Shown: positions 25,104 to 34,826, numbered from the stretch's first letter. The stretch is 46,058 bases of DNA from Phycisphaerales bacterium (GCA_030054025.1 JASGCQ010000008.1:1-46058); one strand, 5' to 3'. Made by a program: numbers and translations. Notes: a model not told the origin generated them from the letters alone.

Positions 25104-26810
25104 ATGAACAAATTTTTACTGTATATTTTTTTATTACCAAAAGCTTTGTGGAAAGTGTTGGGGGCTGATTTGCCGCAGTTAAAGGCAATCTTGAAGGTCA
25201 AATTAATGTTGGATGATAGACGCCCCTTAACAATGGGCCGCGCTCAATCCAAAAAGAAACCCACAAGATTTATGACCGTTTTGAGTGTTTTTCTTTCTGC
25301 CGTAATGGGCTTTATGTATTCTATGCCCTTGATGCTCGAAGATAAATTTATGGCACTATGGTTGTATTTCTCGACTTTTTTATTGATGTTGAGCTTCCTG
25401 TTGATTAGCGATTTTTCGACGGTACTATTTGATACAAGAGATAAGACCATATTATTGCCACGACCTATCAACGAACGCACTTTGTTGCTCTCTCGTTTAT
25501 TGCACATGTTTATCTATTTGTTTCGTATTGTTGTTCCTATGTCCTTGGGCGGGTGGATTGTACTGGGAATGACCCAAGGTTGGAAAGCCGTAGTATGGTT
25601 TCCCTTGCCTATCATAATGCTTACCATTATTGCACTATTTTTGGTAAACGCAGCGTATTTGTTGGTGTTGCGATTTTCAAAGCCCGGCAAGTTCAAAGAT
25701 ATTATCAACTATTTTCAGATTGCCTTTTCAATGCTCTTTTTCGTTACGGTCTATTTGATGCCAAGAGTAGTTGAGAGCAAAGGTTTTCAAGAGTTGCAAC
25801 ATGCACATTATCCTTGGATAAGCTTCACCCCTACCTATTGGCTTGCCGCTACATGGAGTTGGGTACAGCAAGATAAAGTTTGGGCTGCTACACAGTGGCT
25901 GAGTGTGCTGGCTATAATAGGTCCTTTGTTTTTGGTATGGCTTACAGTCAAATATTTATCACCAAGTTTTGCAAAGAGAATTGGAAATATAGATATAGTG
26001 GGTCTGGGGGAAACCAAAGCTGTCAATCAAGTTAAAGTAAAACAGTCTAGACAAAGTCAGCTCTATATCCGATTGGCTAATTTGCTCAATAAAAATCCAC
26101 TGGAAAAAGCAGGATTTAGTATTGCATGGTTACAAACTGATAGAAGTCGCAACTTTAAGATGCGCGTCTATCCCATGTTTGCATTTGTTCCGGTGTATTT
26201 TTTTTATATGATTACCCTCAATCGTAAAAGAAGTATTGCAGAAACATGGGAAAACCTAAGCAATTCTCATACCCACATTCTACTCTTATATATGACCTCA
26301 TTTGTGGTCATGAATCTACTTGCAATGTTGGTACACAGTGACCAATACAAAGCTTCCTGGATTTATTACAGCACTCCAATCGAAAAGCCAGGAGCTGTTA
26401 TGAATGGAGCCTTCAAGGGTATATGGGTCAAGTATTTTGTACCTATCTTTACAACTGTCAGTTGCTTTGTATTATATACTTGGGGATTAAAATCATTGCT
26501 TGATATAGTGCTGGCATTTGTCAATATTACCCTGTTTGGAGTAGCTATCCTTCGTGTTGCCTATCGTCGTCTGCCTTTCTCGGCAATGGAAAAGATGAAT
26601 GAAAAAGGAAATCGTTTTTTTAAAACAATGTTTGTCATGATATTTCCCGTTGCTTTGGGCTTAGGACATGCGATGGCAGACTCAAGCCAAAGTCTTTGGT
26701 GGATGAAAATCTTATTTATAATATTGTCGGCCGTTCTGCTTTGGCTCATTTGGGACAGTTATAAAAATACATCTTGGGATGAGGTGAAAAAAGTAGACCT
26801 TTCATCCTAA
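25104..26810 (+). CDS. ABC transporter permease (ABC-2-like)
   Basis: A 568-aa polytopic membrane protein, probably the partner of the preceding ATPase. The first roughly 40 residues form a hydrophobic, LPKALWKVL-containing start and a basic loop (DDRRPLTMGRAQSKKK). After them come about twelve hydrophobic segments in two blocks of six, separated by a hydrophilic region near residues 290-340. The sequence is not similar to a well-characterised exporter that I can name, and the transported substrate is unknown. The start at 25104 is the ATG just after the ATPase stop; the upstream frame overlaps the ATPase. Gene pairing and spacing (19 nt) support a common transcript. Confidence 0.82.
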   Translation: MNKFLLYIFLLPKALWKVLGADLPQLKAILKVKLMLDDRRPLTMGRAQSKKKPTRFMTVLSVFLSAVMGFMYSMPLMLEDKFMALWLYFSTFLLMLSFLLISDFSTVLFDTRDKTILLPRPINERTLLLSRLLHMFIYLFRIVVPMSLGGWIVLGMTQGWKAVVWFPLPIIMLTIIALFLVNAAYLLVLRFSKPGKFKDIINYFQIAFSMLFFVTVYLMPRVVESKGFQELQHAHYPWISFTPTYWLAATWSWVQQDKVWAATQWLSVLAIIGPLFLVWLTVKYLSPSFAKRIGNIDIVGLGETKAVNQVKVKQSRQSQLYIRLANLLNKNPLEKAGFSIAWLQTDRSRNFKMRVYPMFAFVPVYFFYMITLNRKRSIAETWENLSNSHTHILLLYMTSFVVMNLLAMLVHSDQYKASWIYYSTPIEKPGAVMNGAFKGIWVKYFVPIFTTVSCFVLYTWGLKSLLDIVLAFVNITLFGVAILRVAYRRLPFSAMEKMNEKGNRFFKTMFVMIFPVALGLGHAMADSSQSLWWMKILFIILSAVLLWLIWDSYKNTSWDEVKKVDLSS

Positions 26811-26859
26811 TAAACCTCGAGTACTAAAATTATTCTTACTTACACCTTCAATTTATTTT

Positions 26860-28107
26860 ATGTCTTTAAATAATTACCTCCACCGCACAGCCGAAAGATT
26901 AATGCGTTATGTGCAAATTGATACCCAAAGCGACCCTAATTCAACGAGTCAGCCCAGCACTGAAAAACAAAAAGATTTGAGCCGATTATTGGTAGAGGAA
27001 TTAAAAGCAATTGGTATTCATGATGCAGACTTGGATGAATATGGCTATGTATATGCCACTATCCCTGCTACCATTTCGGATAAAGTACCCACTATTTGTT
27101 TTTGTTCGCATGTAGATACAGCTCCTGATTGCAGTGGAAAAGACGTGCATCCTATTTTACATCAAAATTATAATGGCGATGATATTGTGTTGCCGCATGA
27201 CGAGTCTATAGTAATTTCTACTCAAAACCATCCTTACTTGAAACAAAGAATTGGCGATGATATTATTACCGCGTCGGGTAAAACTTTACTAGGTGCTGAT
27301 GATAAGGCTGGAGTAGCCATCATAATGGATGCTGCACAATACTTGATGGAGCACCCCGAAGTACCACATGGTAACATCAGAATTTTATTTACTCCCGATG
27401 AAGAAATCGGTCGTGGCGTAAATGCTGTTGATATGAAACGTTTGGCTGCCGACTTCGGTTACACCTTAGACGGAGGAAAAAGGGGGCATTTGGAGGACGA
27501 AAATTTTAGTGCAGATGCAGCCGTGTTTACATTTCATGGCGTGAGTGCTCATCCCGGTTATGCTAAAGGGAAAATGGTGAATGCCATGAAAGTTGCAGCA
27601 ACATTTTTGAGTAAGCTGCCATTGCAAGAGTGGTGTCCCGAAAGCACTTCTGCCAAAGAAGGTTTTGTACATCCTGTGGCTATGGAAGGAGAATTGGAGC
27701 AAGCGAAAGTTACTTTTATCATCAGAGATTTTGAAACTGCCCAACTCAAAAATCATGAAGAAAGACTGAGATTGATTGCAGATGCAGCCGTAAAGCAATT
27801 TCCCGGAGCCACTTTTGAAATGATTGTTAAAGAACAATATCGGAACATGAACGAGATATTAGTAGATTATCCCCAAGTAATGGCTCATGCAGAAGAAGCA
27901 TATCGTAGAGCAGGCATTACCCCAGAAATAATTAGCATCAGAGGTGGTACTGACGGTTCTCGACTTTCATTCATGGGTATGCCCTGTCCCAATATTTTTA
28001 CTGGAGAAATGGGCATACATTCTAAACAAGAGTATGTAAGTGTTCAAGATATGAATGCAGCGGTCAGTATTTGTGTTCACTTGTCGCAGGTATGGGCGGG
28101 TAAATAA
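26860..28107 (+). CDS. pepT: Peptidase T (tripeptide aminopeptidase)
   Basis: Cytosolic zinc aminopeptidase of the M20B family that removes the N-terminal residue from tripeptides. The 415-aa protein shows the full metal and catalytic set: His84 and Asp86 (CSHVDTAPD), bridging Asp147 (LLGADDKAG), the catalytic/metal pair Glu181-Glu182 (TPDEEIGRG), Asp204 (YTLDGG) and His387 (HSKQEY). The region RGGTDGSRLSFMG is also a PepT hallmark. It lies between an ABC transporter pair and an M1 peptidase gene, 49 nt after the former and 36 nt before the latter. Together with the peptidases nearby it fits use of peptides as nutrients. Confidence 0.95.
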   Translation: MSLNNYLHRTAERLMRYVQIDTQSDPNSTSQPSTEKQKDLSRLLVEELKAIGIHDADLDEYGYVYATIPATISDKVPTICFCSHVDTAPDCSGKDVHPILHQNYNGDDIVLPHDESIVISTQNHPYLKQRIGDDIITASGKTLLGADDKAGVAIIMDAAQYLMEHPEVPHGNIRILFTPDEEIGRGVNAVDMKRLAADFGYTLDGGKRGHLEDENFSADAAVFTFHGVSAHPGYAKGKMVNAMKVAATFLSKLPLQEWCPESTSAKEGFVHPVAMEGELEQAKVTFIIRDFETAQLKNHEERLRLIADAAVKQFPGATFEMIVKEQYRNMNEILVDYPQVMAHAEEAYRRAGITPEIISIRGGTDGSRLSFMGMPCPNIFTGEMGIHSKQEYVSVQDMNAAVSICVHLSQVWAGK

Positions 28108-28143
28108 TTAGCCTGTTTTAAAGGTACACTTATACATTTCTTG

Positions 28144-31128
28144 ATGAAATATTGCTTAGTATTCTTATTGTGTTTTTTTTGCTCATTAACTGCTCGTGCA
28201 TATTGGCAGCAGCATACGGCTACTACTATTTCAGTAGTCTTGGATGATAAGAATCATTTTTTGAATGGTTTTGAAAAAATCGTCTATACCAATTATTCTC
28301 CTGATACCTTGCGTGTACTCTATGTACACCTTTGGCCCAATGCTTATAAAAATGATAGAACACAATTTTGCGAGCAGCAAGTACAAAACGGCAAAACAAA
28401 TTTTTACTATTCCGTAGAAAAGGATAAGGGTTATATTGATAGTTTGAATTTCGGAATTAATGGTATCCCTGTCGACTTCTATTATTTTCAAGATAATTTG
28501 GATATCGCTAAAATTGAATTAACTAATCCAATATTACCCAATGAGTCTATTACTATCGAAACACCCTTTAGAGTAAAGATTCCCAAATTATTCTCGCGTT
28601 TAGGACATAACAATCAGGCTTATTTTATAAGCCAGTGGTTTCCGAAGTTAGCGGTATATGATACTCAAGGTTGGCATCCTTTACCTTACCTCGACCAAGG
28701 CGAGTTTTACAGTGAAATAGGTTCTTATGATGTAAGCATTACTTTGCCTAAGAATTACATTCTGATGGCAACAGGTAATTGCCAAACCGAAAGTGAACAT
28801 CAATGGATGGCGAATTTGAGTAAGCTCCCTTTTCCATCAGATACAATGTATCGAAAATCTTTTCCTCCAAGTGAATTAACACAAAAAACAATTCGTTTTA
28901 CCGAAGATAATGTTCATGATTTTGCTTGGTTTGCAGATAAACGTTGGATATTGCGTATAGACACCGTACAAAATTTGCTTCAAGGAAATACACTATTGTA
29001 CTCTGCCTTTTTACCCGAACATCAAGAAGAATGGGCTCAGTCGAATCAGATCTTAAAAGCAACCATTGCCACCTATGGAGAAAATGTGGGGACTTACCCT
29101 TATCAAACAATGAAAGCCGTTGAAGGAGACATGGGTGCCGGAGCTGGTATGGAATATCCTACAGTTTGTACCATCGAAAAAACAGTAGCCTCTGAACTGA
29201 AAAAAGTATTGATACATGAAGGAGGGCACAATTGGTTTTACGGAATATTGGCTAGTAACGAAAGAGAGCATCCTTGGATGGATGAAGGATTGAATAGCTT
29301 TTACGAACAAATGGCCAATGAAATAATTGACAGTAGCTTACAGAGTCCTCAAAATCAGTTAGGAGATTACCTCTACTACCAATTGGCAGCTTGCAACAAT
29401 GACCAATCAGCCTCCTTAAATGCCACGTCATTTAAGGAAGTGAATTATGGAGCTGATGTTTATTTCAAATCGACACTGCTATTGAAGTGGCTTGAAGCAT
29501 ATATGGGTAAAGAAGATTTTAAAAAGGGAATGCAATCCTATTACAATACATGGAAATTTAAGCACCCTCAGCCGAAAGATTTTCGGAAAGCTATGCAAGA
29601 TAATAGTGTTAAAAACTTAGATTGGTTTTTTAATGATGCCTTGCAAACGGAAAGGAAAATTGATTTTAAAATTCAGAAAGTAAAAAACCAACAGGGACTT
29701 ACTGCTATAATTAAAAACAAAAGTGCTTTCAGAGCTCCAGTAGAAATTAGCCTGTTTCAGAAGGATAGCCTGATTAAAAAGATATGGACAGAACCTTTTG
29801 TAGGTAAAACGAAAATCAATCTCGGCGAAAATATGGCTTGGTGGAGCAAACTGAAATTAAGCTCGACATTTGCCGATGTCAAGCTTGCGAACAATGAATA
29901 CAGGCATTACGGTCTCTTTCATAAAGGAGGGCTGAAAATAGGTGCTGGATTTGGATTGAATAGACATCCACAAACTACTGTATTCATTTCGCCTTCGCTG
30001 GGATATAATGTATATGATGGGTTTGCCGGAGGCTTATTGTTACACAATCTTAGTTTTCCCGAAAATAGATTCCAATTTGCCATAGCTCCTCAATACAGTA
30101 TCGGGAGTAAAACCGTGAATGGGGTGGCGGCATTTTCATATAGTTGGCACCCCAAACATTATTTTAGCGAGATTCGCTTTCAAACGAATTTAAAAACCTA
30201 TTCGCAAGCCAAGTCTGTACTGAATATAGATGAACCTATTTTTGCTCGCTATATAAAAGTTGCTCCCTTTGTAGAATTATTGTTTAAAGAGAAGAGTCCT
30301 ACTTCTAAAGTTAGTAGAAGAATATGGATTAAAGAGTACAACATTAATGAAGACTACTTTGTTTATACCCGCAACGCAGCAGTCGATAGCCTGTATAGAC
30401 CTTCAAAACAATCTACATTGAATCAATATCTCAGTTTTCGTTACCAATACAATAATGAAAGAACTTTTCATCCTTTTAGCTATAACGCCGAACTGCAATT
30501 GGGGCAAAGCTTTCTTAAATTGGGCTTAGAAGCACAATTTAAAATTAACTATGATGTAAAAAATAAGGCACTCTATCTGCGAGGATATGCAGGTAAATTT
30601 TTCAGTACCAATTCGTCAGCAGATAATTCAAGGTATTGGCTCAATACCACCTTCTCGGGCCTGAATGATTATCTGTTTGATGGGAGCTATTTTGGTAGAA
30701 ATGAAAATGAGAGTCTGAATGCTCAACAAGTGTCCATGCAAGAAGGTAGTTTTAAATTGCCTACAAACTTATATGCTAATCCCCTAGGGCGCAGCGATGA
30801 TTGGCTGATGGCATTGAACTTGAAAACCGATTTACCTTTGGGAAAATTACCCCTTAGGATTTATCTAGATGTGGGTACATTTGCCGATGCCAAGCAGATT
30901 AATCTAAAAGGAAATGTAGTGTCCTTTGTCTCCGGATTAGAACTGTATTTGTTTGATGAGATACTTAGCCTATATGCACCCGTGGTGATGAGTAATGGTT
31001 ATAGCAATTATCTCAAAGAAATGTATCCTGAAAAGAAGTTGCTCAATAGTATTTCTTTTTCACTGAATATTCAGAATATGAATTGGCTTCGATATCACGA
31101 AAAAATATTCAAAAGAATCGCACCTTAA
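28144..31128 (+). CDS. Secreted M1-family zinc metallopeptidase
   Basis: An exported aminopeptidase-like protein of 994 aa. A signal peptide ends near ARA. The N-terminal beta-domain is followed by the catalytic domain with HExxH at His358-Glu359-Gly-Gly-His362 and the third ligand Glu381 in MDEGLNSFYE. The exopeptidase motif GxMEN appears as GAGMEYPT, with Tyr in place of Asn, as in some Bacteroidota M1 proteins. The C-terminal third, after about residue 600, is rich in alternating beta strands and aromatic residues; it resembles an outer-membrane barrel-like or surface-binding domain and is not a T9SS tail. The ATG at 28144 is preferred over the TTG one codon before it. It lies 36 nt after pepT, possibly in one transcript. 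Confidence 0.87.
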   Translation: MKYCLVFLLCFFCSLTARAYWQQHTATTISVVLDDKNHFLNGFEKIVYTNYSPDTLRVLYVHLWPNAYKNDRTQFCEQQVQNGKTNFYYSVEKDKGYIDSLNFGINGIPVDFYYFQDNLDIAKIELTNPILPNESITIETPFRVKIPKLFSRLGHNNQAYFISQWFPKLAVYDTQGWHPLPYLDQGEFYSEIGSYDVSITLPKNYILMATGNCQTESEHQWMANLSKLPFPSDTMYRKSFPPSELTQKTIRFTEDNVHDFAWFADKRWILRIDTVQNLLQGNTLLYSAFLPEHQEEWAQSNQILKATIATYGENVGTYPYQTMKAVEGDMGAGAGMEYPTVCTIEKTVASELKKVLIHEGGHNWFYGILASNEREHPWMDEGLNSFYEQMANEIIDSSLQSPQNQLGDYLYYQLAACNNDQSASLNATSFKEVNYGADVYFKSTLLLKWLEAYMGKEDFKKGMQSYYNTWKFKHPQPKDFRKAMQDNSVKNLDWFFNDALQTERKIDFKIQKVKNQQGLTAIIKNKSAFRAPVEISLFQKDSLIKKIWTEPFVGKTKINLGENMAWWSKLKLSSTFADVKLANNEYRHYGLFHKGGLKIGAGFGLNRHPQTTVFISPSLGYNVYDGFAGGLLLHNLSFPENRFQFAIAPQYSIGSKTVNGVAAFSYSWHPKHYFSEIRFQTNLKTYSQAKSVLNIDEPIFARYIKVAPFVELLFKEKSPTSKVSRRIWIKEYNINEDYFVYTRNAAVDSLYRPSKQSTLNQYLSFRYQYNNERTFHPFSYNAELQLGQSFLKLGLEAQFKINYDVKNKALYLRGYAGKFFSTNSSADNSRYWLNTTFSGLNDYLFDGSYFGRNENESLNAQQVSMQEGSFKLPTNLYANPLGRSDDWLMALNLKTDLPLGKLPLRIYLDVGTFADAKQINLKGNVVSFVSGLELYLFDEILSLYAPVVMSNGYSNYLKEMYPEKKLLNSISFSLNIQNMNWLRYHEKIFKRIAP

Positions 31129-31174
31129 ATTCCGATATTGAGTTTATACTTTCGTTTAAAATTTGAGTAAAACA

Positions 31175-32131
31175 ATGCAAAAGACAACACTGATTATACA
31201 TGGTGGCGCTGGTAATATTTATAAAGGAATGCTTACCGACCAACAAGAAATTGATTATCAAAATGGACTAAAATATGCCTTGGATAAGGGCTATGAGATA
31301 TTGAAAAATGGAGGAACAGCACCTGATGCAGTTATTGCTGCCATTGTAGCCATGGAGGATAATCCACTATTTAATGCAGGTAAAGGTGCAGTGTTTACCA
31401 AAAAAGGAGTACACGAGATGGACGCTTGCATTATGGACGGAAAAGATTTAAGTGCAGGGGCAGTTGCTGGTGTTCGCCATATCAAAAATCCGATTGCATT
31501 GGCTAATGAAGTAATGCTGCACTCTGGTCATGTTTTTTTGAGTGGGTCAGGTGCGGGCGAATTTGCCTTACAGCAAGGTTTGGCAACACTACCCGACGAA
31601 TACTTTTTTAACAAGGAGCGATATGAACAATGGATTGAAATTCGAGATAGTAATTTTTATCAGCTCGATCATAAAGCCGACAATCTTAAAGGAGTTGCTC
31701 CTAATCCCAATCACAAATTCGGAACAGTTGGTGCGGCTGCCTGTGATGCGCAAGGTAATATCGCTGCCGGCACCTCTACCGGAGGCATGACCAACAAGCG
31801 TTTTGGTCGTATTGGCGATAGCCCCGTTGTAGGTTCAGGCACTTATGCTAATAATGCGACTTGTGCCATATCCTGTACAGGTCACGGCGAATTCTTTTTG
31901 CGTGCAGTAGTAGCGCATGACATTTCTTGTTTGATAGAATACAAAGGAATCTCACTACATGAGGCTTGTGATTTTGTGGTAAAAGATAAACTCAAAAAAA
32001 TGGGTGGAGAAGGTGGTCTCATTGCTGTTAATAGATTGGGAGAAGCTCATTTCTCTTACAATTCAACAGGGATGAACAGAGCAATGCGCAATAGCGAAGG
32101 ACAAGAAATCGTCGCCTTTTATGGAGATTAA
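31175..32131 (+). CDS. iaaA: Isoaspartyl peptidase/L-asparaginase (Ntn hydrolase)
   Basis: Autoprocessing N-terminal-nucleophile hydrolase that cleaves isoaspartyl dipeptides and asparagine. The 318-aa precursor has the IHGGAGN opening of the family, the GSGAGEF segment, and the processing site KFGTVGAAACD with nucleophile Thr184. The beta-subunit part contains GTSTGGMTNKRFGRIGDSP and GTYANN, which form the substrate pocket. Start at ATG 31175; a TTG four codons upstream would add nothing recognisable. The gene is close to the peptidase genes and 11 nt upstream of rdgB, so it is probably cotranscribed with rdgB. Cytosolic location is expected because no signal peptide is visible. Confidence 0.93.
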   Translation: MQKTTLIIHGGAGNIYKGMLTDQQEIDYQNGLKYALDKGYEILKNGGTAPDAVIAAIVAMEDNPLFNAGKGAVFTKKGVHEMDACIMDGKDLSAGAVAGVRHIKNPIALANEVMLHSGHVFLSGSGAGEFALQQGLATLPDEYFFNKERYEQWIEIRDSNFYQLDHKADNLKGVAPNPNHKFGTVGAAACDAQGNIAAGTSTGGMTNKRFGRIGDSPVVGSGTYANNATCAISCTGHGEFFLRAVVAHDISCLIEYKGISLHEACDFVVKDKLKKMGGEGGLIAVNRLGEAHFSYNSTGMNRAMRNSEGQEIVAFYGD

Positions 32132-32142
32132 CTAATATACAC

Positions 32143-32721
32143 ATGAATGAAATAGTCTTGGCATCCGCCAACAAAAAGAAAATTGCAGAACTCAAGGACT
32201 TGTTGAAAGATGTTTCAGTCCTATCACTCAATGATATTGGATTCCATCAGGAAATAGAAGAACCCTTTTTTACTTTCAACGAAAATGCTTTTCAAAAGGC
32301 TAATACGATTCACCAATTTTGTGGCAAGAATGTGTTGGCAGATGATTCTGGCATTTGTATTCAAGCCCTCGACAATGCACCCGGTGTACTGAGCTCACGA
32401 TTTGCAGGACATGGAGCAACAGACCAAGACAATTTGGATAAAGTGCTTTTTCAGTTGAAAGATAAGACCGATAGAAGAGCCTATTACAAAGCGGTACTTT
32501 GTCTGATATGGAATGGTGCGGTACATTATTTTGAAGGAGATTGCCACGGGATACTAATTGATACACCAATCGGCACTAATGGATTTGGTTACGACCCTAT
32601 TTTTGTCCCCGATGGATATACCGAATCCTTTGCCCAATTAGACTCCTCCATAAAGCAACAAATCAGTCATCGGGCAAAAGCCATGCAGCAATTGCTCCAC
32701 TTTATCAATAGTACTCAATAA
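32143..32721 (+). CDS. rdgB: Non-canonical purine NTP pyrophosphatase (RdgB/HAM1)
   Basis: House-cleaning enzyme that hydrolyses dITP, ITP and XTP to monophosphates, keeping deaminated purines out of DNA. The 192-aa sequence has the family set: LASANKKKIAEL at the N-terminus, the metal site LADDSGI with Asp67-Asp68, the RFAG segment, GFGYDPIFVP, and the SHR motif near residue 177. The length is normal. It is encoded 11 nt after iaaA, likely on one message. A perfect 14-bp palindrome lies just after its stop codon (32736-32749). Confidence 0.95.
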   Translation: MNEIVLASANKKKIAELKDLLKDVSVLSLNDIGFHQEIEEPFFTFNENAFQKANTIHQFCGKNVLADDSGICIQALDNAPGVLSSRFAGHGATDQDNLDKVLFQLKDKTDRRAYYKAVLCLIWNGAVHYFEGDCHGILIDTPIGTNGFGYDPIFVPDGYTESFAQLDSSIKQQISHRAKAMQQLLHFINSTQ

Positions 32722-32735
32722 ATAGTATCTTTTGT

Positions 32736-32749
32736 CAAAAACGTTTTTG
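32736..32749. promoter_or_regulatory. 14-bp palindrome between rdgB and the GNAT-like gene
   Basis: CAAAAACGTTTTTG is a perfect palindrome, flanked by a direct repeat of TTTTGTCAAAAA-type sequence. It lies 15 nt after the rdgB stop and 55 nt before the next start. It could be an operator or a weak terminator; no candidate regulator is nearby. Confidence 0.3.
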
Positions 32750-32804
32750 TCAAAAAAAGCTAACTTGCCTCCATTTTCAATTTGTATTTTATAATACGTC
32801 TATC

Positions 32805-33926
32805 ATGTCTTTAGTTATACAAGCCTGCTCAGATGCAGCAGATTTCAAAGCTTTTGTGCAATTCCCTTTCGATTTGTACAAGGGTAATGCGTATTGGGTG
32901 CCTCCGATGAAAAAAGATGAATTGAATTCTTTACAAGCAGCCACTAATCCGGCTTTTCAAAATTGTGAAGCTCAGTTTTGGCTGGCAAAAGATAATGGCA
33001 AAGTAGTGGGTAGAGTAGGGGCTATTATCAATAGACCTTATATCGAAAAAACCGGTGAACAATTGTGCAGAGTCAGCAGAATAGAATTTATAGATGATAC
33101 AAAAGTGAGTGCCGTATTGCTACAAACGGTAGAGCAATGGGCAAAAGAAAAAGGGATGAAAGGGGTTCACGGTCCTTTAGGGTTCACTAATCTCGACCAC
33201 CAAGCCATCATGATTGAAGGATTTGAGCATCTACCCTCCATAGCATCGGAGTATCATTTGCCTTATTACAAAAATCATTTTGATGCAGCAGGTTATAAAA
33301 AGGAAATGGATTGGGTAGAATTTCGTTTGAAATTGGAAAAAGAAATCCCCGAAAAGGCTTTGAAACTCAACGATATGATACAAAAGCGCTACAGCCTTAA
33401 ACTGATACATTTTACGAACCGCAACGAAATGAAAGTCTATGCACAAAAAATTTTTGATTTGCTCAATAGTGCTTTTGGAAACTTGTTCGGTTTTGTCAAA
33501 ATGGATCAAAACCTGACACAATTCTATATCAAAAAATATTTCGACCTCCTCAATCCCGAATTTGTAAAAATAATCGAAGACAAAGAGGCTAACGCAATTG
33601 GATTCATCATCAGCTTACCATCACTTAGTGAAGCCATGCAAAAAGCTAATGGAAAGCTCTTCCCATTTGGATGGTGGCATCTATCGCAAGCACTCAAAAA
33701 ACCAAAAGTGGTTGATTTGCTATTGACCGGAATTCACCCCGATTGGCAAGCACAAGGAGTGAGTGCTTTGTTGATTACCGAATTGCACAAGGTGATGCAA
33801 AAGCATGGTACGGAATATGTAGAGACAACAGGGATGTTGGAAACCAATGAAAAGGCAATCAACCATTGGAAAAACTATGACCATATCCAACACAAGCGCA
33901 AACGCTGTTTCCGAAAAATGTTTTAG
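32805..33926 (+). CDS. GNAT-superfamily-like protein (373 aa, function unknown)
   Basis: A 373-aa protein of a widespread but uncharacterised family with acetyltransferase-like folds in two halves. The N-terminal half contains FWLAKDNGKVVGRVGAIIN, a GNAT beta4-type strand, and GVHGPLGFTNLDHQA. The C-terminal half contains the acetyl-CoA-loop-like GIHPDWQAQGVSALLI, close to the Q/RxxGxG/A motif. The C-terminus ends in a strongly basic tail (HKRKRCFRKMF). It has no signal peptide and is likely cytosolic. No substrate can be proposed. It lies between rdgB and truA on the same strand, 30 nt upstream of truA. Confidence 0.75.
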   Translation: MSLVIQACSDAADFKAFVQFPFDLYKGNAYWVPPMKKDELNSLQAATNPAFQNCEAQFWLAKDNGKVVGRVGAIINRPYIEKTGEQLCRVSRIEFIDDTKVSAVLLQTVEQWAKEKGMKGVHGPLGFTNLDHQAIMIEGFEHLPSIASEYHLPYYKNHFDAAGYKKEMDWVEFRLKLEKEIPEKALKLNDMIQKRYSLKLIHFTNRNEMKVYAQKIFDLLNSAFGNLFGFVKMDQNLTQFYIKKYFDLLNPEFVKIIEDKEANAIGFIISLPSLSEAMQKANGKLFPFGWWHLSQALKKPKVVDLLLTGIHPDWQAQGVSALLITELHKVMQKHGTEYVETTGMLETNEKAINHWKNYDHIQHKRKRCFRKMF

Positions 33927-33956
33927 CCGTTCAAAACCATTTTTAGCAATAGAAAA

Positions 33957-34712
33957 ATGACTCGATATTTTATAGAAGTACAGTACGAAGGAACGGCGTT
34001 TCACGGATCGCAAATTCAGGGCAAGCAGACCACTGTGCAGTATGAGCTCAATAAAGCTTTGGCACTCTATCTGCGGCATCCGGTACAAACATTAGGTGCC
34101 AGCCGAACGGATGAAGGAGTGCATGCCTTGTGCAATTTTTACCATATAGATTTAGTAGAAGGTTTGGAAGCAAAGTGCCAATATAATTTGAATGCGCTGT
34201 TGCCCAGCTCCATGTCGATAAAGCAATTGTATAAAGCAAGCAATATCACCGCCAATGCCCGATTTGAAGCTTCCGATCGACATTATAGATACAAGATTTA
34301 CAAACACAAAAATCCTTTTCTTTTTCAAAGAGCTATGCTCTATCCTTATACGATAGATGTTGCATTGCTTCATCAAACTGCGAATATCATTAAACAATAC
34401 AGCAATTTTGAAAGCTTCAGTAAAAAAAATGCGCAGACTAAAACGTTTGAGTGCTGCATCATCAAATCAGAGTGGCAATCAGTAGGAGATGAATTACACT
34501 ATGTAGTATGGGGCAATCGTTTTTTGAGAGGAATGGTTAGAGCACTTGTAGGTACACAATTGAGGGTTTCCCGTGGAAAATATTCGCTACAAGATTTTAA
34601 GACCATTATTGAATCAAAAGATTGTAGCAAAGCCGATTTTAGTGTTCCCGGATATGGGCTTTATTTAGAGCAAATCAATTATCCTGAGGGCTTGTTATTG
34701 CCTGTTGAATAG
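33957..34712 (+). CDS. truA: tRNA pseudouridine synthase A
   Basis: Modifies U38-40 in the anticodon stem of many tRNAs. The 251-aa protein carries the catalytic motif SRTDEGVHA with Asp52, an N-terminal YEGTAFHGSQ strand, the YRYKIYKHKNPF region, and the C-terminal RGMVRALVGTQLRV and LQDFKTIIESKD segments. It follows the GNAT-like gene by 30 nt, after its usual ATG. Unusually, the 3' end is duplicated: an inverted, frameshifted 176-bp copy lies at 43690-43865, with a 56-nt block (34578-34633 here) perfectly identical. The gene itself is intact and of normal length. A hairpin with a T-run follows at 34791-34826. Confidence 0.95.
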   Translation: MTRYFIEVQYEGTAFHGSQIQGKQTTVQYELNKALALYLRHPVQTLGASRTDEGVHALCNFYHIDLVEGLEAKCQYNLNALLPSSMSIKQLYKASNITANARFEASDRHYRYKIYKHKNPFLFQRAMLYPYTIDVALLHQTANIIKQYSNFESFSKKNAQTKTFECCIIKSEWQSVGDELHYVVWGNRFLRGMVRALVGTQLRVSRGKYSLQDFKTIIESKDCSKADFSVPGYGLYLEQINYPEGLLLPVE

Positions 34713-34742
34713 ACCCAATTTATGGGCTCGCTTATCTAAATT

Positions 34743-34780
34743 AGAGGCACGCCTATCAAAACCATATTAGGCGAGCCTCT
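34743..34780. repeat. Long hairpin downstream of truA
   Basis: AGAGGC-A-CGCCTA (34743-34755) pairs with TAGGCG-A-GCCTCT (34768-34780), leaving a single A:A mismatch and a 12-nt loop. It has no T-run behind it on either strand. It lies just upstream of a more terminator-like hairpin and could be a repetitive extragenic palindrome; other copies would have to be sought in the genome. Confidence 0.5.
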
Positions 34781-34790
34781 ACAATAGTAA

Positions 34791-34826
34791 GGCGGAGCTT
34801 GCTTTTAACCAGCCCCGCCTCATTTT
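34791..34826. terminator. Terminator between truA and the 110-aa gene
   Basis: GGCGGAGC (34791-34798) and GCCCCGCC (34812-34819) pair with one mismatch around a 13-nt loop, followed by TCATTTTT. It lies between two convergent genes and can serve truA; its complement could also end the minus-strand gene. Confidence 0.6.

Noticed and set aside
27466..27837. Antisense open frame inside pepT
   Set aside because: Shadow of the pepT reading frame; no start context or protein features.
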